DNA from: Agrostemma githago
Lineage: Eukaryota > Streptophyta > Magnoliopsida > Caryophyllales > Caryophyllaceae
Length of the DNA: 64,000 nt
Assembly: GCA_958450325.1 (NCBI GenBank)
Contig: OY288257.1
Location: 9,195,873-9,259,872 of the forward strand
Reading direction: 5' to 3'
The notes under the pieces were generated by a model. It did not search any database. It was not told the origin of the DNA and saw nothing but the letters and a program-made list of their open reading frames with translations. Below, in pieces: positions 46,501 to 58,673 of the stretch (position 1 is its first letter; every line of letters starts with the position of its first letter). A program made the translations under genes and the position numbers.

Positions 46501-49319
46501 TGCTCATTATTCGAGGAATGGTTAATGCCCCGGCCCATACAATTCATTTGTGTTGGGCCTGTTGTCCCTTATAGTAACACAGTAATATCGGTCTAAACAA
46601 TTGATATCTTGAAATTATAGGTGAATACTCGTATTAGACATTAGTCTAATTACGTGGTTTAGAAGTCAGGTTTTAGATTTTTCCTTGTACGAAATTACAG
46701 AGTATTAGGACTTCCCTTGCTGAACCATTGACAGTGTATGAAGCTACTGTATTATTGCAAAACATGGTTACTTCACTTTGAAGGTGCAAACACTCCATTT
46801 AAGCTGAAGATGTGGGGAAAGAGGGGGAGAAGCCCAAACAAGGAGACAGAACTCAATGTGAGACGCACACTAAACACAATACTTAATAAAGTACTCACAT
46901 ACCATACCTTTCCTCTCCTGTACTTATCTTTTTCACTCAAAAAAGTTGAAAGCAACAACACTCTGTCCCTCTCCCTTCCACTCGTTTTAAGGTCTTCATT
47001 TTCCAAATTCACTGAATTTATTGACTTTACTACGGGTATATTTATCTTTAACATTACAACGGGTTCAGATAACACCAATATGATTAGATAAGATAGACTC
47101 GGTGCTATTATCTATGTATTTTGTTTTTGTTCTATTCATAATCCGTACCATTTTAAACAATAATATTGCATACCAACTTTGTTGTGCTACTTACTGCAAG
47201 GCTACTAGCTTTAGCCTTAAAAGGAAGGCTCACCCTCTCACTCTCTCTTTAGGTCCTTGTATTAAACTTCTATTTACTGCAAAGGAATCCAAAGTCCTCT
47301 TTGTTTCAAGATTCTCTCTCAAATTTTCCAATAATTTACTGCCCTCTCTTTTACACGTTCCGGCTTACAGAAAGAAAGCCGGCCTATATCTGCTTACCCC
47401 CCATCATTTGCTTTTTTTTTTGCCCTCTCTTTCTCTTTTCTCTTTCTCTTACACACTAGTCTACCTGATTCACAGTGTTGCCTCATAGAGTAATAGACTA
47501 TACGGATTACTATTATTAGAGAGATTTATTACTGGTTTTAGTTATGGATTTGATGACAAAACAGAAATGGCTGAGAAGCCTACATCGCTGTCCTTGTTCT
47601 GCAACACTTTTATGTGAGTTTTTCTTCCTTTTCCCTTCTCTTCACTTTACTCATTATTTTACCTTTAAGCTCTATCACATGCTCGTCCCGTCCTCGTCCT
47701 CCGTATCTTAATGTTTTCCTCTTTTTATCTACTCGTAATATATCTGAGTAATATTTTATTGAAAGGGGAAGAACGTTAAGATACGGAGAAAGTACTACAT
47801 TAACTGCTGTTTTATCCCCCTCCCACTTTGGGGGTATTTCTTCCTCCATTTCATATTGTGGAAGTTCCACTGTGTTGCTTTCTCCCTCTGATATTACAGG
47901 TATCTATTTTTGCAAAATTTTCAGCTTTTGTTGGATTTAGGTATCTAACTATCGAACACATTAATTTAAGTCTACTATTATTCTCTCATACTTCTTATCC
48001 TTGACAAAAGGGAACTCATGTTTTTTAATTTGTCTTACCTAATTTAAGTTGTTTTCATATTAAACTAATGACTCTTTTGAACTGAGATTTTGGTTTTAAG
48101 GATGACTTTCTGTTGACAACAACAACTTAAAAGTTGGTAGGATTTAGAATTTTAAATTACAAGGCAAACTATTCTTTGGAACACCAACATTAGTCCCTCT
48201 CCTTCATTTTCCACTTTGCTTTTAAAAGGGTCGTGAGCTCGCTACTTTGACTATTATTTTTTCTATATGTTACCCCGTAATACTTTTTTTTGTTACAAAA
48301 TTTCATTTTACGAAGAAAATGCTACAGTGTCACTGATTATTAAAATGATTTCCCTTCTATTAAAAGAAAGACTTATCTATCATTTGTAATTTTTTAAAAA
48401 TATTTATTTATGGTCAGTGTTTTTAACTGTGAACATAAAAAATGGAAATAGAGAATCAGTGCAAAAGTGAGGACTGTGAGGAGTAGTACTACTTACTGTT
48501 CCTCTTAAAAATAACATTGTTTGCTGATAGTAACCCTTTTGGCATTTATGATGAAGCTTCTACGGTCCAGCGTAAAAGTGTCGTTAATTGGTTGGAATTA
48601 TCTCCATATGAGTGTGATGCCTCAGCTGAATTTTTCCAGATACTTTAGGATTAGGAAATAACAAACAAACTGAATTTCCTGCTGTGTTTGATTATTTCAG
48701 TATTAAAATTAATGTGTCTTAAAGTTCTGATTCTTGTAAACATCTATTAGCTTAGTTGGTAAAGTCACGGATTGATACTCATAATCCAGGGTTCCAGCTT
48801 CCAACTGGGGGGTGTATGCAACTTGCAATCTGTTGAATTTTGTTGTTCAAGCCTATTTTACACATTCTGCTATCCCAAGTAGCTTAGTAGTAAGCATTAG
48901 CCTAATTTCATTAGAAGTAAGAATTCTGGATTTGATGGTTTTGCCTGAATCGAGATATAGTCTTTGCATTTTACTTTGGATCATTTGTTTTCCACGTCTT
49001 TGAGTTGTAGTATTGCTAAAGAACTAGGTTCATAACTAAGTTTCATTCCATGATCTTAACCATGACGTTTTAATCATAGGAGGGTAGCAATTGGGAGCAC
49101 CGGTATTGGAAATGATAAGTGTTTATGGGCTATAATCCAAAGACGGCTTACTATAACTTGGCTAAGTTGGAGTAGGGAGGGTTAGCCACTATTTTCGGTT
49201 TCAGTAGCTTACAAAGAGAGAAGGTAAACGACGAAGGCCTGGTGGTTTGAAACTGGGAAGGTTCGGTGACTCTGGGAAAGGGTTGCTGCAAAGCTGCAGA
49301 GATCAAACATCTTTCCCTT
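43599..49319. other. Intergenic region and SPL upstream region
   Basis: No gene supported. Contains TACGGAGTA-type 9-mers at 44354, 44422, 44560, 45787 and 46153. A foldback segment lies at 44704-44860 (GGATCCTTCCGTTAC / GGTAATGGAGAGGATCC). A one-ended Stowaway relic at 46324-46472 is related to the MITE at 53825, and a hairpin at about 47690-47795 is built on CCGTATCTTAA. CT-rich tracts at 47230-47470 and a pyrimidine tract ending CAG at 49198 suggest an SPL leader with an intron, but this is inference. Confidence 0.5.
48755..48830 (+). repeat. tRNA-derived SINE relic (copy 1)
   Basis: TAGCTTAGTTGGTAAAGTCAC resembles a polymerase III A box, and GGGTTCCAGCTTCC resembles a B box. A related copy lies at 50032. 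Confidence 0.4.
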
Positions 49320-50797
49320 ATGGACCCTTTTTCATCACCAGCTGGATCGTCGAAAAGGGCACGAATCCCAAGCAGTTCGGGGCAGGTGGTGTCATGTTTG
49401 GTAGATGGGTGTAAAGCGGACCTTAGCAAATGTCGGGACTACCATCGACGTCATAAAGTCTGTGAGATGCATTCCAAGACTCCAAGAGTTACCATTGGAG
49501 GTCATGAACAACGCTTTTGCCAACAGTGCAGCAGGTAATGAGTTAGGTAGCATTGTTTGTATTCAATCTAATCCAGAGGATATAGAGTACTACTGTATAT
49601 GTTTTGCTATTCTATCTTATCAATTCTAAATCAATGTTTGTTGTTGATCTTAGCACCCCCTTTCCATATTTGATTAATCCAAAGATGTTTAATAGCTTTG
49701 ATTAAAGTTACACCTTATTATATACATTGTTTAGGTTCCATTCATTGGGAGAATTCGATGAGGGGAAGCGAAGCTGTAGAAAGCGTCTCGAGGGACACAA
49801 TCGCCGTAGAAGAAAACCCCAACCCGAACCCCTTCCTGTGAATCCTGTAAATTTCCTTTCCTCTAGCCAAGGTATAGTTTCTTCTTCCAATGTGTATACC
49901 ACTATACCTTGCTAGTTGTCGTGTTAACTAGCATGAAAAGGTGGCGATCTGAGACCTGTTATTTCATGTTTAACGGGGCTCGCCAGCCAGTTTAATGAAC
50001 CCCCGGCCCCTACTATGCTTGCTATGCCAACTAGCTTAGTCGGTAAAGTCACTAGATTTGATGTTCATGACGTGAGGTTTGATTGTTTGAAGCCCGTCAG
50101 CATCAAGATCGCCCATCTGGCTCCCTTTACCCAAACAGATGTCATTGAGGTAGTTGGGTACTTGGGTTAGTTAGTCACAATGCTATGGCTTACAATGCCA
50201 ACTATATTATGGATTCATCCAACTAATAGTTCTCATGATTGAAAATGATGTGAACCTTTAGGTAGTAGATTCCTACCATTCAGCAGTCAACCAATGATCC
50301 CAGCTACTTCAGTGGTCAACTCCACCTGGTCAGGAACCGTGAAACCCGAGACCACACCAACACTATACAGGAGCTCGGCACCAGGGTCGTATTCAAACCC
50401 ATACAGAGGGAGGCAATTCCCATTTCTGCAAGTCCCTGAACCCCCTGTTATTCCCGGAGCTTCTACAGCCGGTCACGATGGCAGCAGCAGCAGCAACAAC
50501 AACAGCTGGTCGGATCGTGCTCTCTCTCTTCTGTCATCATCACCTACTGACACCCCTGACATGGGCTTAGCTCGTATCATCCATCCCACCCAAACTAATC
50601 CCGAACGCCCTCCACTTTCTGGTCTGCAATTTAGCGGGTTTGCTCCTTACGCCTCCTCCCATGACATCGGTTTTCAAGGACACCCTGCGCCCAACATGAG
50701 AAACAGTAACATTCTGTGTCAGGACGTCTTCCAGGGCGCATCTGATGGGGCTCCTACAAGTGGAGGTCATCAGACACTGTCCTTCTCGTGGGAGTAG
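49320..50797 (+). CDS. SPL: SBP-box (SPL) transcription factor, miR156-type, SPL13/16-like (295 aa)
   Basis: SPL proteins bind GTAC-core promoters in the nucleus and control phase change and shoot or organ development. Exons 49320-49534, 49735-49871 and 50262-50797 join in phase with GT/AG introns. The ATG at 49320 gives MDPFSSPAGSSKRARIP; upstream in-frame sequence has only a GTG. The SBP domain spans about 26-102. The first zinc site uses C26, C31, C48 and H51; the second uses C67, C70, H74 and C86. The basic nuclear signal KRSCRKRLEGHNRRRRKPQ lies over the second site. The intron splits the SBP box after QQCS, as is usual. CLVDGC and FDEGKRSCRKRL place it nearer SPL13/16/18 than SPL9. ALSLLSS in exon 3 is encoded by the miR156 site. 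Confidence 0.92.
50032..50095 (+). repeat. tRNA-derived SINE relic in SPL intron 2 (copy 2)
   Basis: Shares AGCTTAGTCGGTAAAGTCAC, GATTTGAT and TTCATGA with the relic at 48755. The B-box side is decayed. Confidence 0.4.
50517..50536 (+). promoter_or_regulatory. miR156 target site in the SPL coding sequence
   Basis: The 20-base site beginning GTGCTCTCTCTC and ending TTCTGTCA matches the conserved miR156 recognition sequence of SPL mRNAs. It lies in exon 3 over codons for ALSLLSS, the usual place. Post-transcriptional repression by miR156 follows from family knowledge. Confidence 0.93.
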
Positions 50798-51745
50798 TTT
50801 TTAAAGTTCTTTGTTTCTTGATTTCCTGAGTTGATCTCGCTCTGCAGGGATTTAGTTTTTTTCTTGAATCAAGTATGTTCGACTTAAAAGCTTCGTTGAG
50901 GATTAGTGTTTCACAATCAGAATAATCTGGTTGATTAGTGGCCAACAATAATAATCAAGTATTCCTACCTTCTTATTGTTTAGTTTTGTCATTTATGGGA
51001 ATATACACCATATGGCATGCAATGTACAGTTAAGTTTTATCAATTTCCGAAGCAATGCTATTTGCCTTTTTCCTACAGTATTTTTTTTTTTTTTTTGGAT
51101 TTGGGGCATAAACTGTGATGCTACTCAGTCGAAAGGGTACCGGCTTTCTTAGACCTTACCAAGTCATCTGCTTTTGGCATAACTCGGTCTCAAGACTTTA
51201 CCTATTGTCAAGAGTTATAAGGACGGTCACAGGTAAAGATGAAAGTTATTCTTTCCGTCTTGGTTATTTGTTGTCGTATGGTTTAACGAGGTTTTAGATG
51301 TTGAGACCGGAGAGGGTGGCATTAAGTAGGAAAATGCATGTTGGCTATTAAAATATTACTCCGTAAAGGGTGGGTAGGACTTAGGGTTGGAGGACGGTGA
51401 TGAATTAAAAATGAATGGGGCAATGCATTACGCATGTGAATATTACCAGTTTAGGTAAATTGGGAGTTTTAAATAGAAGCTAAAAGTAGCATTATTGAAC
51501 ATTGGGAGCGAGGGTTAATTAATTAATTAATTAATTAATTAATGTGTCTGTCTTTGCATTTTTGTAACGTTGTTCATTTCTACTTTCTAGAATCATGGAG
51601 TCATACTCATGGGAGTTGTGCCAAGTTCAAACCAAGAATAAAAAAGAGACTACAGTTGTTAGTGTAATAAAGTAAGTACAATGATCAAGGTTGTCTATCA
51701 TTTCACAAAGACCATCAAACAATGGACAAAACTTTGAGTTTAGTC

Positions 51746-51798
<53 letters not shown>

Positions 51799-53824
51799 GG
51801 AGGAGTAATTAATAGAGTAAAGTTGCTATTGCCAGCTTCAAAACTTTAATGGTACTCCCACTTTTAGCCGTGCCGTCGTCGCACTCTTGCTTCCTATTGA
51901 GGACGAGTAGAGTAGTATCCTCATGAAATGAAATAACTTAACGTATGTCTCAATTATTTAACTTTGATTAAAATACTCTCACCAATGATATAGTAGATGA
52001 TAAATAAATGATCGACATGGAAGAGTATTCACGGCTGTATTCTACATAATCGGGGGGGGGGGGGGGGTTGACTCATTCTTGTACCCGAAAAACTTGGATT
52101 AGATGGGTAAATGAGTTAGTGGTTAAAGTCTAAGTTACTCCAGTAGTTAGTAGGATATGGATATGTATTTGGGTTTGGGTTTGGGTTGGATCTTAGCCTT
52201 AGGAGTTAGTTAGGTGATGATGACAAATTAGAGAAGGGATTGCATGAAATAGAGATGGGCCTTTGAGTTGAGTTGAGTTGGGCTTATTACAACTACCTTA
52301 ATTGGTTGGGTCCCTTTATTATTCCTTTAACTTTGGCAACTCAGAATTAGACATCTGAATGTCAAGGACTACTACTGTGTCTGTGTGTGTTTCTGTCCCA
52401 CAACATCAAATCATTCCACGTACCCGATAGATAATCTCCACGCTAAGTAATCCCCACTTGCCTTTCATTATGATGCTTTTACGGACTACTCCTACAGTAT
52501 CAATTATTACCCCTACTATCATTATGTATTCTGGGACAGTAGGTCTCAAATTTGAATTCTCCCTTCTCCTATATTATAATGCGATTAAATGTGCTCTTCA
52601 TTGAACCAAAAAACTATCATTCTGGATTAAATCATGGACTAAGTGGGAATATAATTATGTGTAATATTTTTTTGAACCATTTAAACTTCTTAATGAATTG
52701 TAGGGCTTTACCCTCTGACGAGGGAGCCCTTCCAGAAATTCTCGACGGCCAAGGGCAAGCCAAGGCCGAGGAGGGGGTTTGGAAATAGTTTTCAACCAGC
52801 AATTGACGCGCCTCGGTTAATACCTCACTAGGTGCGTCATTGCCCCAAGCGCAAAGATAATTATGTGTAATTTTGTTTGATTTGTCTTTATGAGTATATT
52901 AAGAATTCAAATTTTTATAATTTTTGCTAATGTAAAATGAAAGATATTGATGGTGTAAAACGTGACTCGATAAGTGTGTCAAAAATTGACAAGTGGAATT
53001 GAACGGAGAAAATACATCCTTAGTCCTTAGTAGCTAAGTCAGGGTCGAAATAATTTTAAGATAATTCTACGGAAATAGGGAGTAGTGTAGAAGGAAGATA
53101 AGAAATTATTTGGTGATTAAGTATCCAAGTCTATATGACCTACGGAGTATATTTTTTCTCACATATATTTAAATAATTTGAACAAAGTTATTCGTTATTA
53201 ATATTGTATTCATAACATAAAAAAATTAAGAAATTAAATAATTCTAATTTTTTTTGTCTCACTATAGGAGAGATCTCTTCGTAACAATATTAAAAAGGAT
53301 CATCTATCTAATACTGTAGGGTGGAGTATTTTTTTGGTATATTCATACACGTTCAATGAGTCAAAACGTTTGATTTTCCCCAACTAAAATACATAATGTT
53401 AGCAATAATGAAGGTATTTGGGTAAGATCCTCTAGATTTGTTATTGGAAATGTGGTTTACATAGCCAAAGACATCCAACCATGATTGATCATTAAAGTCA
53501 TTGTCCCCACGTTTTAGAGGACACCAAAGTCACATCATTAACAACCCCTTCTAATATTTCTAATCGCTGTCTAATTAGGAGGAGGAAAATTCTCTCAACT
53601 ACCTTCTCTTTATTATCCCCTCTCCATTATCTATCAATGAATCAGATTTTATTTAGGAACGATCCAACAATTCATACACTTCGTATTATTACTCCTATAA
53701 GATGATTAAAGAGGAAAAAAAATGGTACTCGTACATAGTATTGCAATGAATTGTAAGAAATAACGAAAATAAAGTAATGAAGAAGATCCTGAGAGCAAGT
53801 TCAATAGTTGAAAATAACGACTTA

Positions 53825-54040
53825 CTCCCTCTATTCATTTTTAATCTTCCTACTCTCCTTTTTGGATTGTCCATCTTTAAACATCCTACTTACAATATTT
53901 CCTCTTTTGGTTGATTTTTGTGGTCCATATCATTTCTGACCCCACATTTTCTCTCAATTTTCATTTTCCACCACACACTACACCCCACCCTTAATTTTTG
54001 TGCCTACTCCCCCATGAAGTTTAAATTTGGATGGAGGGAG
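53825..54040. mobile_element. Stowaway-type MITE (216 bp)
   Basis: TA-flanked, starts CTCCCTCTATTCATTTTTAA and ends TTGGATGGAGGGAG. A truncated relative lies at 46324-46472. Confidence 0.8.
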
Positions 54041-54489
54041 TACCTTGCAATTTATTTAAACACAGAGTATTGGAAGAGACGGTCTCCGTAAGTTATTGAG
54101 TGATCACTTGTCTATACCACTTTTAATTCTTATTCGTACCTATTTTATGATTAGATGTATCTCTAAATGACACCTTTGTTTGTATCGCTTTTTATAAAAA
54201 GCGTACCCCATTTATATTTGTATACTCTTTTAGGTTAAGCGTACCTATTTTTATTAAGTTTGATACCACTATTACCTTCATTTGTAATTAGTCTCTCAGT
54301 AAACTTAACAAAAGACCATCTCTCAGTAGACCTACTCTTATTTACAAGCGTACTACTGGAGATGAAAATTTTGATTATATATGCTTGAAAGCTACACTTG
54401 ATCTACAAAGCTATAAGCTTGAAGGTTGATGGTGGTACTGTGAGATCATATAAACTACAAGAGGTGTTGCTCATCATTGGAAAATCATA

Positions 54490-54781
54490 CTCCATCCGGT
54501 CACTATTTTTCGCCCCAGTTTCCTTATTTGGAAGGTTTTTATTTTTTGCCCCACTTCTCTACTTTCCTTTTATATCTTACACTTTTACCATATTATCCTT
54601 CTTTCTATCATTTATTTACAAGAAATGCCATTGAATTTTACACTTTAAGGTCCATCATTCATTTCTTTATCATTTTATATTCATTTTTTCACTACCCCAC
54701 CATCATTTTTTTACCATTTTATATTCATTCCTTATTTTACGTGCAAAAATAAGCGAGGTAATAAACAATGACCGGAGGAAG
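54490..54781. mobile_element. Stowaway-type MITE (292 bp)
   Basis: TA-flanked, starts CTCCATCCGGTCACTATTT and ends ACAATGACCGGAGGAAG. The interior carries repeated TTTTTGCCCCACTT-like and TTTTATATTCATT words. Confidence 0.7.
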
Positions 54782-55403
54782 TATGAGTATCGAACCATAT
54801 AACTTGAAAATGATGACATCACAAGTTAAGCTATATCTATCGTAACTTCCTACTCCATTATAATTAACATATGATCTCTCTATCTTTTCAATTTCTCTCC
54901 CATGAGATCACAATAGATAAGTATCGTGTAAAATAGATTATACGAGTAATTAATTGTACGAAAACAACTTCTTCTTCTTCTTCTTCTTTTTTTTCTTTTC
55001 ACTTTTTGCTCTTTTGTTCCCCACCACCTTTATTTGTGTCTCTTTTACAAATTTATAAATAAATTCCCCAAACCAAGTCCTATCTAACACAACATACATC
55101 AGATAAACTCTCACCTCTTTCCTTTTCCTTAATTAATCCTTATTCAATTTATTTATACCAATTCCAAATTCAACCAATTCCTTTCTGCAAATCTCATCAA
55201 TTTAATACGGAGTAACTCCTCCTCCTCCTCCTCCTCCTCCTAATATTCTGTCATTCGGATAATTCTCTTATCCATTCACCTCGACATTCGCGCTCTAACA
55301 TACATACATATACACGCACTCTCAGTCTCTCCACTTTACAATCGAATAATTAGGGTTTGAGATAATCTAATTTGGGGAAGAACAGACCAGACCAGTCAAC
55401 AAA

Positions 55404-58400
55404 ATGATGCGAAGGCAAGATGACGACCATCACACGACACAAACACAGGAATCGCGAGCTTTACGGGAGCTTTCTTCCTTAGTTCTCAGCATCCTCCGCT
55501 CTACGCCGCCTTCCCCGACCACCTCGCGGCGGAGGTCCACCGTCCCGCAGCAGATTACGCCGGCGGGATTCGCCTCCCTCATGTTAGGGATTTCATTGAC
55601 TTTGATGTTATGTGGATCCGTCACTTTCTTCATCGGCTTCCTCTTGTTGCCCTGGGTCGTCGGCTTAGTCATGGTCTTTTACTTTGTCGGTTTGGTTTCC
55701 GGTTTATCGGTTCTCGGTCGGACTCTTCTTTACTATGCTACCTCTCCGCCGCCGTCTTCGTCTTCTTTGTCGCCCGCAACTTCTCCCAAAGATATTCCTG
55801 GTACTACTATATTATACTCCCTCCGATTCTTTACAGCCGCTACATTTGATTAAAATATCGCTTGTTAATATTATACTCTGTATCATATTTTTATGTAATT
55901 GATTGGTAAACTTCAGCTTGCTTGGAGACTCGTAGTGAGAGGTACGAATGTAATTCATCATCTATTAACATGTGTACACTTGATTAACCCTTTATGCAAG
56001 AGGAATCTAGCTAGTAGCAAGGGTAGTACTCGGTACCCGAGCTCACAAAAAATGGTTAAAATTAGCAACTTTTGTTACCAAAAAAACCGATATGACAAAA
56101 TTAGGTACCAAAATTTTAGTTTTAGATTGATTGTGAAAAGACGTAAATGATGGAAGATGCGTGTTTGGCGGAGTTACTGTGGATGATGGTGGATTCTAGA
56201 CTAGTTGGTTATTGATTACAGTAGGATTGATTGATTGCATATGATTTATGACTTCTTCTGCGAAAATTGGCAAATTGATTGTGGGTATGATTGACTGAGT
56301 TGTCAGTGATTCTGTGGCTATGAGATATGTTGCGTATGATGATGGGTAATAATACACCAGAGTACTACAACTTGTTTATTTATGTAAAATTATTCTGGAG
56401 TATGGGCTGTTCTTTAAGCCTAATGCATGGGGATGGAGATGGAGTAAAAGTAACGACTAACAACTGTATTAGGGATGCCTTGCTAGTGTCTAACTCACTC
56501 CCCTTTTTCTGTGCGAGTTTAGGGAATATCCTGATTCATAGGACCGAGATCCACATTTCTTAATCGAAAGGTCTTAATGTTCAACTCTACAATCCGTTGC
56601 GTCTTATCTATAATTACTCTCTCTATATTGCTTATGGTACTAAATTTTGGAAAATCAAGTATGCTTCGTTTTCACTCACCGTCTGATACTGATAGTATGC
56701 TTAATTTTTTGACCAACTCAGTAGATTATAAGGGAGGTGACTTCGACAACATGAATCTATTTGCATTTTCTTATTGAAAGTTGCAACACTAATTAATTTA
56801 GCTACCTATTGTCACATGCTTTTGTCTCTAAAGACTAAGCTTTTATGATAACATTTTATATTCTAAAATTTATGTACCAACTACTAAGAATTGACAATGT
56901 CTTTAGAGTTTAGATGACTCATGATTAACCTGCTCATTGATGTGTGGGTATGGTTTTGATCAGCTGTTCATTGAATGAAATTACCTGTGCTTGTACAGAG
57001 TTTGTCATCAGCTAGGCTACGAACTTGCTTTATATCAATATAATTCTTCTAACTGGAACTAGAACCTCCCAGCGTTGTCCCGATGTTTTTTCTTTAATTG
57101 AGTCTGAATTATGCAATTCCGCCTTGTTTAATGAGAAAGCTTCAATTGTCACATTCTTGCTACTTGCTTGTATCCGATATAGTATCAGTTAGCCTAAAAG
57201 GAGTAGCTTTCTATTATTTCTTCACATCTCTTAATGTCACCCTCCCACACTTGGAAACACTTTTGTACTGTAGTTAATAAGTGGAGCAGTGTAGGTAAAT
57301 TCTGCACTGTCTCTCAATTGTAACTTTACTCAAACCCAGTCTTGCATTCCATGAATCTAAAATTAGAGAACCAATTATCTAGGGTTATGACATGGTGTAA
57401 CAAGGGGAGAAATATGCCATCTCGCTGTGATTTGTGATATGTGATGTAATGAGGGGACAAATATACTAACGTGACTATTACTTGTGAAGTATGCGCCTTT
57501 ATGTTGCCTTTTGATGTATTTACATTGAATCAGTTTCTAGGGCGAGGCTCTACTGCGGCCTGCCGTATGGAAACTGAAGTGACTGTTGGAATCCTGTTTT
57601 GAGTAACTTTGGAATGTTTCAGGTCTTAATTGGTAGTAGTTGCTACACAGGATCAAGGATCAAGCTTCTGCTAGCCCTAGTTCTGAGAAATTGCTACTCA
57701 CCGTGCGAATAGAATAGGGCTGGGGTGTAGGAATAAAAGTGCAACTAACATTATTAGTTTTCTTAAAGATTCATCTCATCCACGACTTTTACATCGAAAG
57801 GAATTTGAATTTGGCTTAAAGGATGGAAAAAAGGATGACCGTCCATTTAACTTCCTCCCAAATTTATCCTATTCCCACCCTTTAACTTCACAAGGGATTT
57901 TGTCCCCTTCTTTTCCTTTTCTTCCCTTATCCTATAATCCTTTCATCCAAACAAAGGGTTAGTAGAAGTTGTGAGTTTACCCGGTGAACCTGGTTCTCCC
58001 TCTCTGCATATAGAGTAGTAAATGCTGTTGTTTGTGCATATCTGATGACCTGTATGCTCTGAATTTTTTGTTATGGGGAAAGAATTGGAGAGCAGACTGT
58101 TGTACTGTTATTGTCTGATTTTATCATTCCTATACCTTGATTACACCGTTTAGGTCTTGTTTATGGTAGTCTTGTCCACAATGCTGCCATATTCTTTCAC
58201 TTCGTATGTTTGAATAATCAGAATTGCAGACTGATGGTGGTATGGGCAACATTCAGCCAATACCACCTGAAAGTTCCGGAAAGAATAAAATAATACTGAA
58301 TTTCATATTGAGTGGTTAGTAGTGTAGCAATGATGCTTTTGGTTGATCTTTTCTTCGTTCTTGTGTGTAACAGTCAAGTATTTAATCATTCAATAATGTT

Positions 58401-58673
58401 GACCAGTTCTGGCCGTCTCAATCTGTGTCGTGATGTATGATTGAATTTAGTAATCAATATGTATGAAAACCATGATTGTGCCAATATTTTTTTGGCCTTC
58501 TCATTATTCAGTTTATGTCTCACTTCGTTTTATACTGGTTTTATGTTCTTTATTTATTTCTGTTCAACAAGGCCCATGAATCCATGATTTGTATCCTTTT
58601 AGCATGATCCTAATTAGCCATGGAAGTGAATATTGATGTGTTTTATGTTAATGCAGCATGGAAGTTCTTGTAG
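55404..58673 (+). CDS. Small two-helix membrane protein of unknown function (137 aa)
   Basis: Exon 1 is 55404-55800 and exon 2 is 58657-58673, separated by a 2,856-bp GT/AG intron. The last exon adds only AWKFL and a stop, giving the ending KDIPAWKFL. I recall a similar conserved tail in a plant transmembrane protein family, which supports the splice. Residues about 1-50 are hydrophilic and Arg/Ser/Pro-rich. Two hydrophobic helices lie at about 54-78 and 83-105, separated by a short LPW turn. No signal peptide or catalytic motif is visible. The function is not known to me. The start is the first of two adjacent ATG codons after a purine-rich leader. A Stowaway-like CTCCCTCCG sequence sits just inside the intron (55818). 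Confidence 0.8.

Larger units (their letters stand above)
50798..55403. other. Intergenic region after SPL
   Basis: The first 150-300 bases are probably SPL 3' UTR. Simple repeats: TTAA (51514-51543), GAT (51745-51799), a run of 16 G (about 52052-52067), CTT (about 54968-54988) and CTC (about 55218-55240). Two Stowaway-type MITEs lie at 53825 and 54490, and TACGGAGTA-type 9-mers at 51357, 53141 and 55206. A GC-richer patch at 52700-52830 has a short ORF I do not recognise. The last 200 bases look like the leader of the next gene. Confidence 0.55.

Noticed and set aside
46738..47091. 117-aa ORF
   Set aside because: No family features, overlaps an equally long antisense ORF and low-complexity CT-rich sequence.
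48755..48830. Functional tRNA gene
   Set aside because: The A and B boxes are approximate and acceptor stems do not pair, so I treated it as a SINE relic.
49266..49319. Upstream extension of the SPL protein
   Set aside because: The codon at 49266 is GTG; the first ATG in frame is 49320.
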